Below are positions 26,101 through 33,356 of a stretch of DNA of 64,000 nt, one piece after another. The stretch is from assembly GCF_015706575.1 (NCBI RefSeq), contig NW_024037064.1:9711606-9775605 (forward strand), in the 5' to 3' direction. The notes beneath the pieces were generated by a model. It made no database searches. It saw only the letters and a program-made list of their open reading frames with translations, and was not told where the DNA came from. Positions within the stretch are counted from its first letter, which is position 1, and each line of letters opens with the position of its first letter. Source of the DNA: Patiria miniata. Lineage: Eukaryota > Echinodermata > Asteroidea > Valvatida > Asterinidae. A program made the translations under genes and the position numbers.

Positions 26101-27004
26101 AAATCACCCAATGGGTTAAACCCCATCCCCTTCAAAATTGCTCATACATTGTATTTAGTACATGTATATGGGGTAATTTAGGCTGAAAAAGCTGAAATTT
26201 TAAGTTTTAGCGCCATCCGACGAACGGTTTTCGCGCGACCGCCCACCATTGTTTGGCAATTTTGGTCAAAATGGGCGTGGCCGCTAATTTTCAAATGACC
26301 ATATTTCCATAACCTGTGAGCCAACTTTGTTGGCCGTGGTTGCTTTGGAAAGGTAACATCATAAGGAATTCAAATTTACCATTACTTTTCATGTCGGAGT
26401 AATTTGAAGGATGGTGACCTTTTGACCTTTATTTTGAACTTGAATTTGACCTTGTGGATCAAGGGAACTTGAGACAAACTTTGATGAAAATTAAAACTTT
26501 CACACGTTTTCTACAAAATATTTAAAAATTGGGGGTATAATATTTTTTGTTTTGTTACTGGCTCGTGTCAAAGTTGGCATGTGTTGCAAAATGTGATATC
26601 CCTATACAGACATGTATTGAACAAAATGAAATGATTATTATGAGGTGGCCTGGCTTCCACTTTACCTGTCAATTGTATTTTTAGACTTGGGTCGTGTGTG
26701 GCTGACCCATGTGAGGTTTCAATTCGTTGGTTTTCATTGGCTATTTACACTTCTTAAGAGTTATTTCATACCAGCAATGTGACACTGCAAGCGGCATATT
26801 ACATTTTAAACGCTGAGGGTTTGATACTAACGGGGAACATAAGTCAGACCTATAAGACAACATGGGATAAGTGGATGAAGTTTTAAACCCTTCCATTTCT
26901 TACTCTTTCTTTTCTGAACTTAGGAATGCATATCATTGGAAACCTGCCAGAAGAGCGTCTACAAAATGTCGGTCACAGGTGGATCAGACTTTGAAAAGTT
27001 CTAA
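1745..27004 (+). CDS. Receptor tyrosine kinase, CUB-MAM-Ig2-MAM-Ig6-FN3-TM-kinase (27 exons seen, 5' end not found)
   Basis: I joined 27 exons by AG/GT sites, reading frame and domain content. Exons: 1745-2110, 4051-4191, 4955-5101, 5733-5939, 6217-6540, 8657-8992, 9131-9271, 9387-9542, 10036-10248, 10637-10966, 11277-11606, 12188-12487, 13021-13350, 14353-14658, 15170-15454, 17191-17487, 18231-18398, 18856-18877, 19444-19508, 20360-20572, 21346-21456, 22052-22236, 22845-22967, 23682-23793, 25122-25218, 25818-25917, 26924-27004. The total is 5,486 nt; with one base from the unseen upstream exon it closes in frame at TAA (about 1,828 residues). The product would be a plasma-membrane receptor with a large modular ectodomain and one cytoplasmic kinase. 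The kinase most resembles FGFR/VEGFR-type domains, but this ectodomain is not that of any standard vertebrate RTK class. Signal peptide and start codon are unseen, either left of the window or in an unrecognised exon before 1745. Ligand unknown. Confidence 0.88.
3279..3474 (+). repeat. Dispersed repeat with internal GTGGATTCG palindromes (copy 1)
   Basis: The stretch contains several alternating GTGGATTCGGAA / TTACGAATCCACAC words that pair with each other. Its reverse complement recurs at about 47999-48195 upstream of TRIM copy B, including the flanking TGACGTCATAGCAATGG and CGCAGACGGT words. Two copies this far apart in unrelated contexts indicate a mobile or formerly mobile repeat. No coding capacity; class unknown. 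Confidence 0.7.
3858..3966. repeat. Inverted repeat around AAGTGTGGATTCTTAATTTACG
   Basis: The left arm (ATACACTCGCAAGTGTGGAT...) and right arm (...ATCCACACTTTCTCGTGTAT) are complementary around a GC-rich centre, ACTCGGCGCTTCGCGCCTCGTG. It shares the GTGGATTC/GAATCCAC words with the repeat at 3279-3474 and may be a related element or its far end. Confidence 0.6.
4051..5939 (+). CDS. RTK exons: MAM domain 1
   Basis: Three phase 1-1 exons (4051-4191, 4955-5101, 5733-5939) make one MAM domain of about 165 residues. Landmarks are [12 protein letters not shown] at the start, the CFSFWYMFG strand in the middle exon, and [13 protein letters not shown] with [10 protein letters not shown] and IAIDDI in the third. 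MAM domains are extracellular adhesion/dimerisation modules (meprin, neuropilin, RPTP-mu). The exon set matches MAM domain 2 almost one for one (first exons both 141 nt), so the two are duplicates. The first intron contains the 0.4 kb palindrome at 4476-4881. Confidence 0.88.
4476..4881. repeat. 406-bp near-perfect palindrome in the MAM 1 intron
   Basis: Left arm from GTATCGTTTCGGTTTGCGG and right arm ending CCGCAAACCGAAACGATAC are reverse complements over about 190 bp each, with only an occasional mismatch, around a short centre near 4671-4683. It is best read as two inverted copies of one repeat unit or a foldback element. The unit contains a hammerhead-like core, listed separately. Near-identity of the arms implies recent origin or arm-to-arm conversion. 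Confidence 0.85.
4679..4722 (+). ncRNA. Hammerhead-ribozyme-like motif (candidate)
   Basis: The + strand reads GTCTC, then CTGACGA, T, stem GACTAG, loop AGCAGG, stem CTAGTC, then GAAA, CGTT, GAGAC. This matches the hammerhead layout: stem I GTCTC/GAGAC (5 bp), core CUGANGA and GAAA, stem II 6 bp, and a minimal stem III ACGU followed by U as the cleavage-site base. Very short stem III is known in type I hammerheads of Penelope-like elements and retrozymes, where dimers are active. The deviation is one extra U between CUGACGA and stem II. Activity is unproven, and the opposite palindrome arm could base-pair with it and mask it. Confidence 0.4.
5647..5682. repeat. C-run/G-run hairpin
   Basis: A run of C followed by TTCGCT and a longer run of G can fold into a very stable hairpin, or form a G-quadruplex on one strand. 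It lies about 50 bp upstream of the third MAM 1 exon. Confidence 0.7.
6217..6540 (+). CDS. RTK exon: Ig-like domain 1
   Basis: A phase 1-1 exon of 324 nt encodes one Ig-like fold with [14 protein letters not shown] and [10 protein letters not shown], giving the Cys-Trp-Cys signature. It sits directly after MAM 1. Its closest relative in the gene is Ig3, after MAM 2 (shared LFD near the start, WTL-G, and the final CxAF), consistent with duplication of a MAM-Ig-Ig block. Acceptor CCCCACAG, donor GTGAGA. Confidence 0.85.
7386..7729 (+). mobile_element. TATCTTCAAG repeat, copy 1
   Basis: Begins TATCTTCAAGCAAACTTGAA and contains the inverse word TCAAGTTTGCTTGAAGATA about 200 bp later, followed by CACTCGTGGAACACGGAAT and a right end with CACTCGTGGGAAAACTAAT. 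Copy 2 at about 16757-17125 has the same order of words. Short, noncoding, with internal inverted repeats: a MITE-like family present twice in this one gene. Confidence 0.65.
7730..7877. mobile_element. hAT-like MITE with G and C runs
   Basis: Ends CAGTGGCACCCGGGG and CCTGGGTGCGCCACTG form a terminal inverted repeat starting CAG, as in hAT elements. Flanking 8-mers CTAATTAT and CTGATAAT agree at 6 of 8 positions, the size of a hAT target duplication. The interior is mostly a G run and a C run that can pair. It sits at the right end of the TATCTTCAAG repeat, nested inside the long-inverted-repeat element. Confidence 0.65.
8657..8992 (+). CDS. RTK exon: Ig-like domain 2
   Basis: A phase 1-1 exon of 336 nt encodes an Ig-like domain: [16 protein letters not shown], a DSWALTP strand and LELRCVAS. 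It pairs with Ig4 and Ig6 (shared pattern I-WFL-D, DLV/GLV, SW-TFVP, KCVA). The preceding intron carries the 1.95 kb long-inverted-repeat element at 6577-8522. Confidence 0.85.
9131..10248 (+). CDS. RTK exons: MAM domain 2
   Basis: Three phase 1-1 exons (9131-9271, 9387-9542, 10036-10248) encode a second MAM domain. Landmarks are [44 protein letters not shown] and IAIDDL. Exon count, phases and lengths (141, 156, 213 nt) closely parallel MAM 1 (141, 147, 207 nt). The middle-exon start was chosen after GGCCAG because it keeps phase 1 and begins the conserved YRGRYAS segment. The long third intron (9543-10035) is AT-rich with no feature beyond a short hairpin near 9660-9705. Confidence 0.87.
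10637..10966 (+). CDS. RTK exon: Ig-like domain 3
   Basis: A phase 1-1 exon of 330 nt. The Ig signature is [16 protein letters not shown] and GELLQCMAF. It follows MAM 2 as Ig1 follows MAM 1 and resembles Ig1 most. Acceptor TTTTCAG, donor GTAACA. Confidence 0.85.
11277..11606 (+). CDS. RTK exon: Ig-like domain 4
   Basis: A phase 1-1 exon of 330 nt. The signature is [33 protein letters not shown] and [12 protein letters not shown]. It is exactly as long as Ig6 (13021-13350), and most residues from [10 protein letters not shown] to FAMVTVDVT are shared, so this exon and the next were copied as a pair. Confidence 0.88.
12188..12487 (+). CDS. RTK exon: Ig-like domain 5
   Basis: A phase 1-1 exon of 300 nt. 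The signature is PPDTPVI at the start, [31 protein letters not shown] and MITCSARRG. It is near-identical to Ig7 (14353-14658), which has two extra codons near the C-terminus. The preceding intron also aligns with the intron before Ig7, showing that genomic DNA, not just exons, was duplicated. Confidence 0.88.
13021..13350 (+). CDS. RTK exon: Ig-like domain 6 (duplicate of Ig4)
   Basis: A phase 1-1 exon of 330 nt with [36 protein letters not shown] and [14 protein letters not shown]. It is the tandem partner of Ig4. A run of about 13 G at 12964-12976 precedes the acceptor polypyrimidine tract. Acceptor CTTTCAG, donor GTAGGG. Confidence 0.88.
14353..14658 (+). CDS. RTK exon: Ig-like domain 7 (duplicate of Ig5)
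   Basis: A phase 1-1 exon of 306 nt with [31 protein letters not shown] and [10 protein letters not shown]. It is the tandem partner of Ig5. The acceptor used is ATGTAG before 14353, which keeps phase 1 and the PPDTPVI start. Confidence 0.87.
15170..15454 (+). CDS. RTK exon: Ig-like domain 8 (I-set type)
   Basis: A phase 1-1 exon of 285 nt. [39 protein letters not shown] form a typical I-set Ig domain with the GTYxC motif, unlike the more divergent Ig1-4. It is the membrane-proximal Ig, followed by FN3. Acceptor TTCCAG, donor GTAAGA. Confidence 0.88.
15766..15806. repeat. Perfect 18-bp stem hairpin
   Basis: AGCACATAACGCCCTGCC at 15766-15783 is the exact reverse complement of 15789-15806, with loop GTAGT. 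It is GC-rich relative to its surroundings and could be the fused ends of a lost element or a structured RNA segment in the intron. Confidence 0.8.
16757..17125 (+). mobile_element. TATCTTCAAG repeat, copy 2
   Basis: Starts TATCTTCAAGTAAACTTGAA, carries the inverse word CAAGTTTGGTTGAAGATAA near 16970, then CACTCGTGGAACACAG, an internal palindrome around GTGCGTCTGTGTCC / GGACACAGACGCAC, and CACGCTTGCGGGATAACTAAT at the end. It matches the copy at 7386-7729 in word order and lies just upstream of the FN3 exon acceptor. Confidence 0.65.
17191..17487 (+). CDS. RTK exon: fibronectin type III domain
   Basis: A phase 1-1 exon of 297 nt. Landmarks are [58 protein letters not shown] and NGASDV: the conserved Trp, the L-P-T-Y core and the NG(A/I)S end of FN3. 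Only one FN3 is visible. The acceptor TAAAAG at 17190 has a poor polypyrimidine tract; CCCCCAG at 17208 is an alternative acceptor in the same phase that would drop the first six residues. Confidence 0.85.
17948..18186. mobile_element. MITE with TGGGCAATTCCACGGTTACT ends, TSD TATG
   Basis: The left end TGGGCAATTCCACGGTTACT and the right end (AGTAACCGTGGAATTACCCA) are inverted repeats extending about 28 bp through CACGTTACA. TATG lies directly outside both ends (17944-17947, 18187-18190). About 239 bp, noncoding. It ends about 40 bp before the transmembrane exon. Confidence 0.75.
18231..18398 (+). CDS. RTK exon: transmembrane segment and stop-transfer
   Basis: A phase 1-1 exon of 168 nt. It reads a short extracellular stalk, a hydrophobic stretch [18 protein letters not shown] (about residues 16-33 of the exon), then [15 protein letters not shown], a strongly basic stop-transfer anchor. 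This fixes the type I topology: domains before it are extracellular, those after it cytoplasmic. Confidence 0.88.
18856..19508 (+). CDS. RTK juxtamembrane exons (22-nt microexon and 65-nt exon)
   Basis: Two small exons bridge the membrane anchor and kinase. The 22-nt exon 18856-18877 (phase 1 to 2) reads EQQNVSQ; the 65-nt exon 19444-19508 (phase 2 to 1) reads [21 protein letters not shown]. The YENV tyrosine matches the pY-x-N-x consensus bound by the GRB2 SH2 domain (established consensus; use here is inferred). Both are supported by AG/GT sites and by phase agreement; the microexon alone would be weak evidence, but the frame closes only with both exons in or both out. Confidence 0.7.
19748..19933. 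mobile_element. hAT-like MITE with CAGGCCCGTCGCC ends
   Basis: The left end CAGGCCCGTCGCC and right end GGCGATGGGCCTG are inverted repeats beginning CAG. The interior has long C runs, like the element at 7730-7877. Flanking 8-mers are only weakly alike, so the target duplication is not convincing. Confidence 0.55.
20360..21456 (+). CDS. RTK exons: kinase N-lobe
   Basis: Exons 20360-20572 and 21346-21456. After a juxtamembrane STYADI motif the N-lobe reads [17 protein letters not shown], then VAVKTVK with the ATP-binding lysine, then LIRELNSM with the alpha-C glutamate and [11 protein letters not shown]. The FGFR family has a very similar LA-A-GI...VTKVAVK stretch. The first glycine of the G-x-G-x-x-G loop is threonine here (TQGTFG). 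The intervening intron holds a SINE (about 20600-20800) and a TACTTG/TACTCG tract. Confidence 0.88.
20600..20800 (+). mobile_element. tRNA-derived SINE in the kinase intron
   Basis: A box-B word GGTTCGAGTCC at 20653-20663 follows an A-box-like GTGGTATCGTGGCCTG. The body has TTTGAGCAAGGCGCTTTGTC and CCACCCAGGAG...GATGGGTACATGTGAGGG, shared with the SINE at 28605-28905. It starts within about 30 bp of the kinase exon donor at 20573. Boundaries approximate. Confidence 0.6.
20850..21135. repeat. Degenerate TACTTG/TACTCG tract
   Basis: Dense, imperfect repetition of GTACTCGTACTTG-type words, ending in GTACAAGTACAAGTACAAGTAC. An aged simple repeat in the kinase intron with no coding content. Confidence 0.75.
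22052..25917 (+). CDS. RTK exons: kinase hinge, catalytic and activation loops, C-lobe
   Basis: Exons 22052-22236, 22845-22967, 23682-23793, 25122-25218, 25818-25917. Motifs in order: hinge [14 protein letters not shown], a moderate kinase insert, [15 protein letters not shown], catalytic loop [22 protein letters not shown], activation loop [32 protein letters not shown], then [14 protein letters not shown]. Catalytic Asp, Asn and the DFG Asp are present and DLAARN is a tyrosine-kinase signature. Departures from canonical RTKs are HRD to HKD, APE to ALE, and one activation-loop tyrosine instead of the YY pair of FGFR. The fold looks complete; activity level is uncertain. Confidence 0.9.
22250..22338. 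repeat. CTATAGTTGGGAC repeat hairpin at a kinase exon donor
   Basis: GTCCCAACTATAG (22250-22262) is the reverse complement of CTATAGTTGGGAC (22275-22287), and the latter word recurs twice more to about 22338. The stem starts 13 bp after the end of exon 22052-22236, so pre-mRNA folding could affect use of that donor. Confidence 0.7.
24488..25080. repeat. 12-bp minisatellite TGTGATTTGACT
   Basis: About 600 bp of head-to-tail TGTGATTTGACT units, regular at first, then interspersed with 11-bp and variant units (TGTGATCTGACT, TGTGATTGACT). It fills much of the intron between kinase exons 23682-23793 and 25122-25218. Open frames through it on both strands arise because the unit is a multiple of three; they are not genes. 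Confidence 0.92.
25918..26923. other. Last RTK intron
   Basis: No exon or clear repeat end seen. About 26200-26480 has a distinct composition with CCATCCGACGAACGG and repeated TTGACCTT words, possibly an old repeat. Confidence 0.4.
26924..27004 (+). CDS. RTK last coding exon: short C-terminal tail
   Basis: Phase 0 exon after acceptor GAACTTAG. It encodes 26 residues, with [11 protein letters not shown] and a final FEKF before TAA at 27002-27004. The single tail tyrosine (VYKM) is a possible phosphosite. No AATAAA was found close to the stop; the first clear one lies near 27962, so the 3' UTR length is open. Confidence 0.8.
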   Translation, partial: ECISLETCQKSVYKMSVTGGSDFEKF

Positions 27005-28604
27005 GCGCAGACTCTTTGGATTGAATCCATGAACAAAATCAAATTGACCTTATCATGAATCTTTACAATTTGGGACATTACATGAAGCTCCAGGCAATTT
27101 GTCTTTTGCTGAGACATTTGTGTACCAAATGTAAACTAGCGATATATGCTTAAGTAGAGTTTAAGTCATGACAGCGACGTGACAAATAATTTTCAATGAA
27201 GTCGTTTAAGAGATAATTATAACATGGACTATGCAGTGTATCCAATACATGAAGCAGCCCAGTTACACATGAACATGTGAAGAAAATGTCATACAATTTG
27301 TAGTTACTTTTCCTGTTTTCTCATTTACAATGTAGGCCAAAACAATTATAGTTCTGCTTCCGGTTTCCCTACCTACCCTATTCTGACAGCCCCTACCCTA
27401 ATTTTTTTATGGGAAAAATGAGGGAAAAATCACCCAAAACCATTAATTTCTACCTTTTACCCTTGACGACATGCAGACGCCTCCATACAAAAAAAATGGG
27501 CCAAAAAAATTATTTCCCTACCTACCTACCCTATTGTCAATTGCCATGTAATCGGAAGCAGAACTATTTTTGGGGGGCCTTATATCAAAAATGTAGTTAT
27601 TAAGTTACCTGTATCCGAGGTAACTCGGATACCAGATTACACGATTGGCAATAATGTAAGTGTATACATCACAGTAAGTACACTCTACGTACATGTAGTT
27701 TTTAGGCATTTTTAGGATCAAATTAATCTAACTGTTTCTTCCGGGATTGAGGAACTGAAATCACAGCCGAATTCAAGATTCCGTAGCAGGAGTTTAATTG
27801 TAAACAAAACTGAAGGCAAGATTTTGTTTCATTTACATTTTTTAAAAATAATTATATCATAAACAGAATATTGTATCCATTCTCCTTGTGCCAGGATTAC
27901 GGTACAATTTTATTTTTTCAGAAAAAAATATGGTTTGCGTTAAGTGGTCCATATTTCTGCAATAAAGGGATACACTCCAGGATTCATCAATGAAATACAT
28001 GTACACAGGCCTAATCGCTACATTCCTCTTTGTAATAAGTTTGGAAGCATTAGTGTCCTTTTCAATTCCTGTTTAAGACGTTCGTGCGTGGTTGTTAATC
28101 TAAAAATTTTGATTTCTTAATCTTAATGTTATTAGTATTTCAATTGTAGCTAGTTCAAGGGCAGAATGACTTATTTGTTTATGACACTTACAAGCAAATG
28201 TAAATTAGGCGCTTAATAAGTATATCCGTGTCAGTATGTGTTGCGTGCACCATAGACCTTATAAATAAACCAAGCCTTAAATAGAATGAAACGAAACCAC
28301 AATTTACAAGTATGCCATATTTTGTGGTATATCATACTTTTCAATTCTTACAATTTTTCAGGAAAGCGAGTCTGCGTTATATTTTGCAGAGAAAGCTGTT
28401 AGGGTGTAGATTTGTGTTGTTAATGTCGTAGTTACCGGTAGTTGTTTATATTTTATGTTTTTAGAAAATGATATGGTTTGCATATTTCTGCATTAAAGGG
28501 ACTTTTATACGTTTATACACTCCTGTTCATGAAGCAATTGGATGTTATTTGGGGATTCATCAATGAAATACATAATAGATAATACATAATGGCGTAGAAC
28601 ACCG
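27005..28604. other. RTK 3' flank / probable 3' UTR region
   Basis: AT-rich sequence with no gene. AATAAA near 27962 is the first candidate polyadenylation signal; another possible one (ATTAAA) is near 28493. The MITE at 27335-27579 lies within it. Confidence 0.4.
27335..27579. mobile_element. PIF/Harbinger-like MITE with GGCC ends
   Basis: The left end GGCCAAAA...ATAGTTCTGCTTCCG and right end CGGAAGCAGAACTATTTTTGG..GGCC are inverted repeats. The interior has repeated CCCTACCTACC words. GGCC ends next to TA-rich flanks resemble the element at 34701-35063. No transposase; family by analogy only. Confidence 0.6.
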
Positions 28605-28905
28605 TGGTCCAGTGGTTACGTAGAATGCCATGGTCCAGTGGTTACGGTGTTTGACTTGTGTATGAAGGTACTAACCAGGAACCCTGCCAGGAACATGGTG
28701 TTTGTGCCCTTGGGAAAGGCACTCAACTACAATTGCCTCTCTCCACCCAGGAGTACAAATGGGTACCTGTGAGGGTCAAGGACCGATTGAGCGCTGATAT
28801 CGGCATTGTGGTCCAATGGTCTGGTGAACGGGGTAATAATTGTAAAGCGCTTTGAGATTGTTGATACGATGGAAAGCGCTATATAAGCACAATTATTATT
28901 ATTAA
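28605..28905 (+). mobile_element. tRNA-derived SINE with L2-like 3' tail
   Basis: The 5' part has a repeated GTGGTCCAGTGGTTACG word, as in tRNA-derived SINE heads. The body has CCCTTGGGAAAGGCACTCAAC and CCACCCAGGAG...GGGTACCTGTGAGGG. The 3' part has AAAGCGCTTTGAGA...GAAAGCGCTATATAA followed by ATT repeats, a tail shared by many SINEs mobilised by L2-clade LINEs. Confidence 0.75.
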
Positions 28906-31548
28906 TTATCATTGTTTATTGTGGATCTTACTCCATTCTCGTCAAGCTTGTTACTCCTTAAGCAATAATTGTTTTTACAGCTTTTCCTTTTTAAACACAT
29001 CAATATTACTGTACTTTTCAACGTTCCTATCTGTTCTCTAATGAATTTTTAAAGATTCTTTTGGCTGTATATATGCGCTATATATAATATCAAGGAGAAA
29101 ACTCATTTCCTGATATGTTTTTATTTCACATTGAAAATAGTCACTCGTCCAATTAACCATTGTTTGAGATTGTTTACTTCAAAATAGTGAAATAGCCGGA
29201 TCTTGTAAGTCATGCTTGAAACCGCATGCCTGTATTGAATCATACGTACATTGTATCATGTCATTTTTTTTTAAGAGCTTAAAATCGTATTTGTACAAGG
29301 AACAAATGTTGATTTTGGTTTTGGTGTGTGTGCTCATGGTATCAATATTAACCCTAAGGGCACTTTGGGGGTCAAGGACCCCATACCACAGAATACTACA
29401 TGTGTTGTGCACACTTGTATGGAAAGAAATGCATACTACAGGTTACTACTGGAGTGAGTAGTATTTTGTTCAAGTCCAAAATAATGCAATGCTGCCATCT
29501 GTTGGTGGCTTAAAATGTGAAACTTTTGGCCAATAGGAACAGATTATTTGGCCATGTGGCCTGCTCTTAGTCAATTTGTCGCCATTTGTCCGCATGGTTC
29601 TGTTCTTGTGTGAACATAACAATGTATCTCATTTAAAAGTCACAAGGTAACGTACATTCTATTCACAGTCTACATGTACCAACAAATAATTTATAAAGTT
29701 TTACACACTATAATTTACTTGTTGGTAGACTGTCTAACTAGTGATAATAACTAGCTTACCTGGTGTATAAGCCCAGATGCTACTCCCTAGATGTTACTGG
29801 AGGTGGGGCTTGAGGTTGTTCAGTTGCCATGGTGACCAGACTGGACGTGATGGCTAACCGGCTAAGCCTCCATGAGCTGCTCAAGATGAAATTGAAATAC
29901 AAAATATAATGAGCAACAACACATTAACATTTTTCTGAATTCCGTACGCTTTTGTAATTGTCAAGGCTTAAAGCGTAGTTGCGAGTAAAACTTGCGAGTA
30001 CAATAAGAGACAGTTTGCAGATACACCAATTTAAGTGACTGTCTAATAATAAGGGAATAAATACATGTATGTCCTTGGCTGGTTTTAAACAAGTCCGTTT
30101 AAGCCTGAGCTGAAGGCCAGCACATGTTTATTCCCATTCGTAAACACGTTTTGGGTTAAAAAGTCAATCAACAAACAAATTACAAATTTCCAACGATTTT
30201 GTTTAACAATTTTACTTCAAGTTTATTTAAAGCTATAGTTCATCATTTGTAATTAGTGCATTTTGTTCATTTGAAGCAACAAAAGTGTTCAAAATCTAAT
30301 GAAGGATACTGAACAACTTACTTGATGAAGTTTTAGCTCAGCTTCAGCTTCATATTCCGAGAAAAACAGCATTCTAGGATCTCAATTTCAAATCAAAGTT
30401 GCTAAATCATGTTTCGAATTGTTTTGAATTGCAGCTTTACCAATGTTGCGCACTGATCCAACGAATTATAGCAACCGCGCGCGCCTGTGCGTCGTTCCAT
30501 TACTTGTGCGCGCTGCGCCGAATAACAAAACGAAGAACTAATTTAAATTTTCCTACGGTGCTTCTTAAGAAGCAACGTTGGAAATGCCTTCTTTCGTTGA
30601 TTTCTTCAAAATGAGAGCTTGCCAGAAAGGATAATTTCACAGGGAGTTTAGTCCCCTTACTACATGTATCTTCCAACCAGTATGTTTTTCAAGAATAATT
30701 ACGCCGGTTACTTTTTTGGATAGCTGCAAATGATGGACTCGGGCTTTAAACAGCCCCCTATGGTATCTCTATCTCGTGAGTATTCACGAGATTGGCACGC
30801 GCATAGCGCATATTGGTTAATGTGACGCAGATGTTCACTTGCACATTGGTCATCATTTACACATGATGCAATACTATGCAAAGAGTAAAAAAAGATCTGA
30901 ATTTGGTTTGTTTAAGTACTACATTTAAGTAGGACAATTTTCATTGTATACTTAATTGAACCAAAAAAAACCCAAACAATAATTGTAAATCATCTGATTT
31001 TAATCTTAAGTTTTATACATTTCCCATCACATTTTCCGTCTCGGTCCATTAACAGCGGTCACCCCCACACCCGGTCATTATCACGCAGTGAAGACCGGAT
31101 CCTCACACTGTTATTCCCATTAATAAATACCTTTTAACAAAATAAACAGTTAAAATGCTCCAATTTTGTGACTTTCTTTCGGCGATTTTTTCCAGACTTT
31201 TTTGTGTTCATGTTCATGGGCCATATTTTAGCTTACATGTAACAGCTATAACGACGTAAACTCAACAGAAACTGCTCAGTGCCATAGCGAAACAAATTAC
31301 AACAATGTTTTCATATCTTTACCTGATGGAGGAAGCTGAAATAAAATCTGAAATAAAATAAAATTTGGCCGGGGACGACAATCGACTCTTGAGTGCATCA
31401 CAAATGATGTTAGTTCAGTTCAAAATCTTTTTTTTTCTTCACCATGTTCACTTTGCAATGACTGCCAATCATTGAGTTTATAAACAGTGGGAAAAAAGCC
31501 ATCAGGATATTGCATTCTGTTTGAATTTCAAACGAGGCCAAATCTTAC
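28906..31548. other. Gene-poor spacer between RTK and the OXSM-like exons
   Basis: No gene supported. A short GC-richer patch at 29760-29900 has a good minus-strand donor (CCAGGTAAG) and a minus-strand ATGGCAACTGAACAACC start, but stops follow in all frames before the donor. A CG-rich patch with GCGCGCGCC lies at 30470-30530. Missing downstream OXSM exons were looked for on the minus strand here and not found. Confidence 0.4.
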
Positions 31549-31784
31549 CAACTTGACACGGGATCCTCTTGTAACCGGGACCGATGACTTTCGATATTCT
31601 GCAGTTTCCATCAATAAGTTTGGGCCAAACGTGCTGCACCCCGACACCCAGAGGGCACACAACACCTGAAACATGCAAATACCGGTATTCATTTTTTAAA
31701 GACATTTTATACAATGTTTGTATCACTGCAAAGAGTATGAATCCTAACTTTGGAACTTTCAGTCCTACATGTAGATGACAGAAT

Positions 31785-32090
31785 AGTCATGGCCTAGCAG
31801 TTAAGAGCACTGGACTCATGCTCTGGTGTTTCAGAGGCAACAGTGGCATGGGTTGGAGCCCGGGCCCGAACACTTGTGCCCTTGAGCAAGGCACTTAACC
31901 ATTATTGCTTCATTCTTCGGATAGGACGTTAAGCTGGAGGTCTTGTGTGTTGTATAAGGCTTAACGCACGTAAAAGAACCCAGTAACACTTATCACTGAG
32001 AGAAGGGGTTTGCCCCGGTGTTTCTGGCCTCCGAAGTTATACTCCCTTGTGGAAAGTCCTTAGGAGAAGAACCAACAACCAACCAAGATA
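31785..32090 (+). mobile_element. tRNA-derived SINE in the OXSM-like intron
   Basis: Head TCATGGCCTAGCAGTTAAGA resembles a tRNA A-box region and GGTTGGAGCCC a box B. The body has GTGCCCTTGAGCAAGGCACTTAACC, a word set shared with the other two SINEs here. Boundaries approximate. Confidence 0.65.
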
Positions 32091-32391
32091 ATTTTAATTA
32101 AAATCAGTAGCAGTTAGGGGAGCATTGCCTGTCTGGCCGTACTCATGGAACTTGCGATCGTGGCAATAGTAGTACAGTCAGAGCCAACCTCGTCCCCAGG
32201 GTGTTGAGCAGTACAGCCCACCACTAGTGTTCTCTCCCCCGGTATTGGATCATTTGGATAATTTGTACGATTTATTTTTGAAAATGTATGAGGAATAGTC
32301 TGGTGCCAGCCTGTGCATTACATTACTTTAGCGTTTGTTTAGTATGCAGTGTCTGGAGTAAAAACAACATCAGTTCTTCGCACCGTCAATA

Positions 32392-32667
32392 ATGAAAAAT
32401 ATGCCCTTTCCGTACTGAGCCAACCAGACACTTGAAACGTGCATGCAAAGATTATGATCGATCATTGATATTCAGTTCGCTTGATCTGAACGCGCCACAG
32501 TGGGTATACGGTACTTGCACTTGTACACATGCGTATACTATCATTTCACTTGTACAGTACCCCCTGCGGCGCGCTCCGAGCAAACCGAAAATCATCAGTC
32601 GATCATAATCTCTGTGTGCACGTTTCAAATGTCAGGCTGGCTCAGTACGGAAAGGGCATATTTTTCA
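32392..32667. repeat. Inverted repeat with TGAAAAATATGCCC ends
   Basis: Left arm TGAAAAATATGCCCTTTCCG...CACTTGAAACGTGCATG...GATTATGATCGATCATTGAT pairs with right arm ATCATCAGTCGATCATAATC...GCACGTTTCAAATG...CGGAAAGGGCATATTTTTCA. Total about 276 bp, noncoding, MITE-like; no target duplication identified. Confidence 0.7.
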
Positions 32668-33307
32668 CCATTTTGGGCCTAAAAACCGACAGAATCCAGC
32701 GATGTTTGTTCGGCGCACATAACGTATGTCATGAGGTATTGTACAAAGTTTAGGGGCAAACTGTGCAGTAGTTCTGTGGGAAATGACTCTGTTTTGATGG
32801 ACGCTTTTGTACTTAATTGGTTGGTGTTTCGGGCTGCAAACAATTTGGCGGGGTTCTGTGTCTATGAGGCTCCGCTCACGCGGCATCATACATGTAGTTC
32901 TAGGAGTATAATATCTGCACAGGTATGTATGAATGTATGAGGTATGTAAATGGAATCTGGGGTGGGATTATTACTAGAGCTAAAATGAACAATTTTTGAG
33001 AGGCCGTTTTTTAGGGTTCAATTGTTATGTCTCCAGCGCTACATGTGAATGAATATGAGCATGTCAGCTGGAGTTACTCAAGCTAGTGAACATGGTGAAC
33101 AGACTGGCCTGAAAAATTCAAGTGTTTTTCAACTAATTGCTTAAATATTTTCCCTGCTCAATTTCACTTTTTAGGACATTATTATTCCTCTCTGATGGTT
33201 AAAGAGTCATTGTAAAAAGATAACTACATGTAGGGGTGTATGGAATTCTTTCCAAAGAGAGCACTGCAGTGCAATCGAGGACGAGGTTGGGCCAGAGCCT
33301 GCAAGTC

Positions 33308-33353
33308 GTACTCCTAGAACTATGTCATGAGGCTCGTCATAGTTCTAGGAGTA
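33308..33353. repeat. Short hairpin TACTCCTAGAACTATG
   Basis: TACTCCTAGAACTATG and CATAGTTCTAGGAGTA are inverted around TCATGAGGCTCGT. The same GTTCTAGGAGTAT word also occurs near 32898, so it is part of a repeated sequence. It abuts the left duplication of the next element. Confidence 0.7.
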
Positions 33354-33356
33354 TGC

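Noticed and set aside
29760-29900. Possible coding exon with a CCAGGTAAG donor on the minus strand
   Set aside because: All three minus frames have stops before the donor; the + strand frame of about 26 codons has no family match. At most a noncoding first exon.
31549-31665. Alternative reading VLCALWVSGCSTFGP... of the OXSM-like exon
   Set aside because: Open, but the phase 1 reading GVVCPLGVG...IPC matches ketoacyl synthases and continues the VVITGV motif, so it is preferred.
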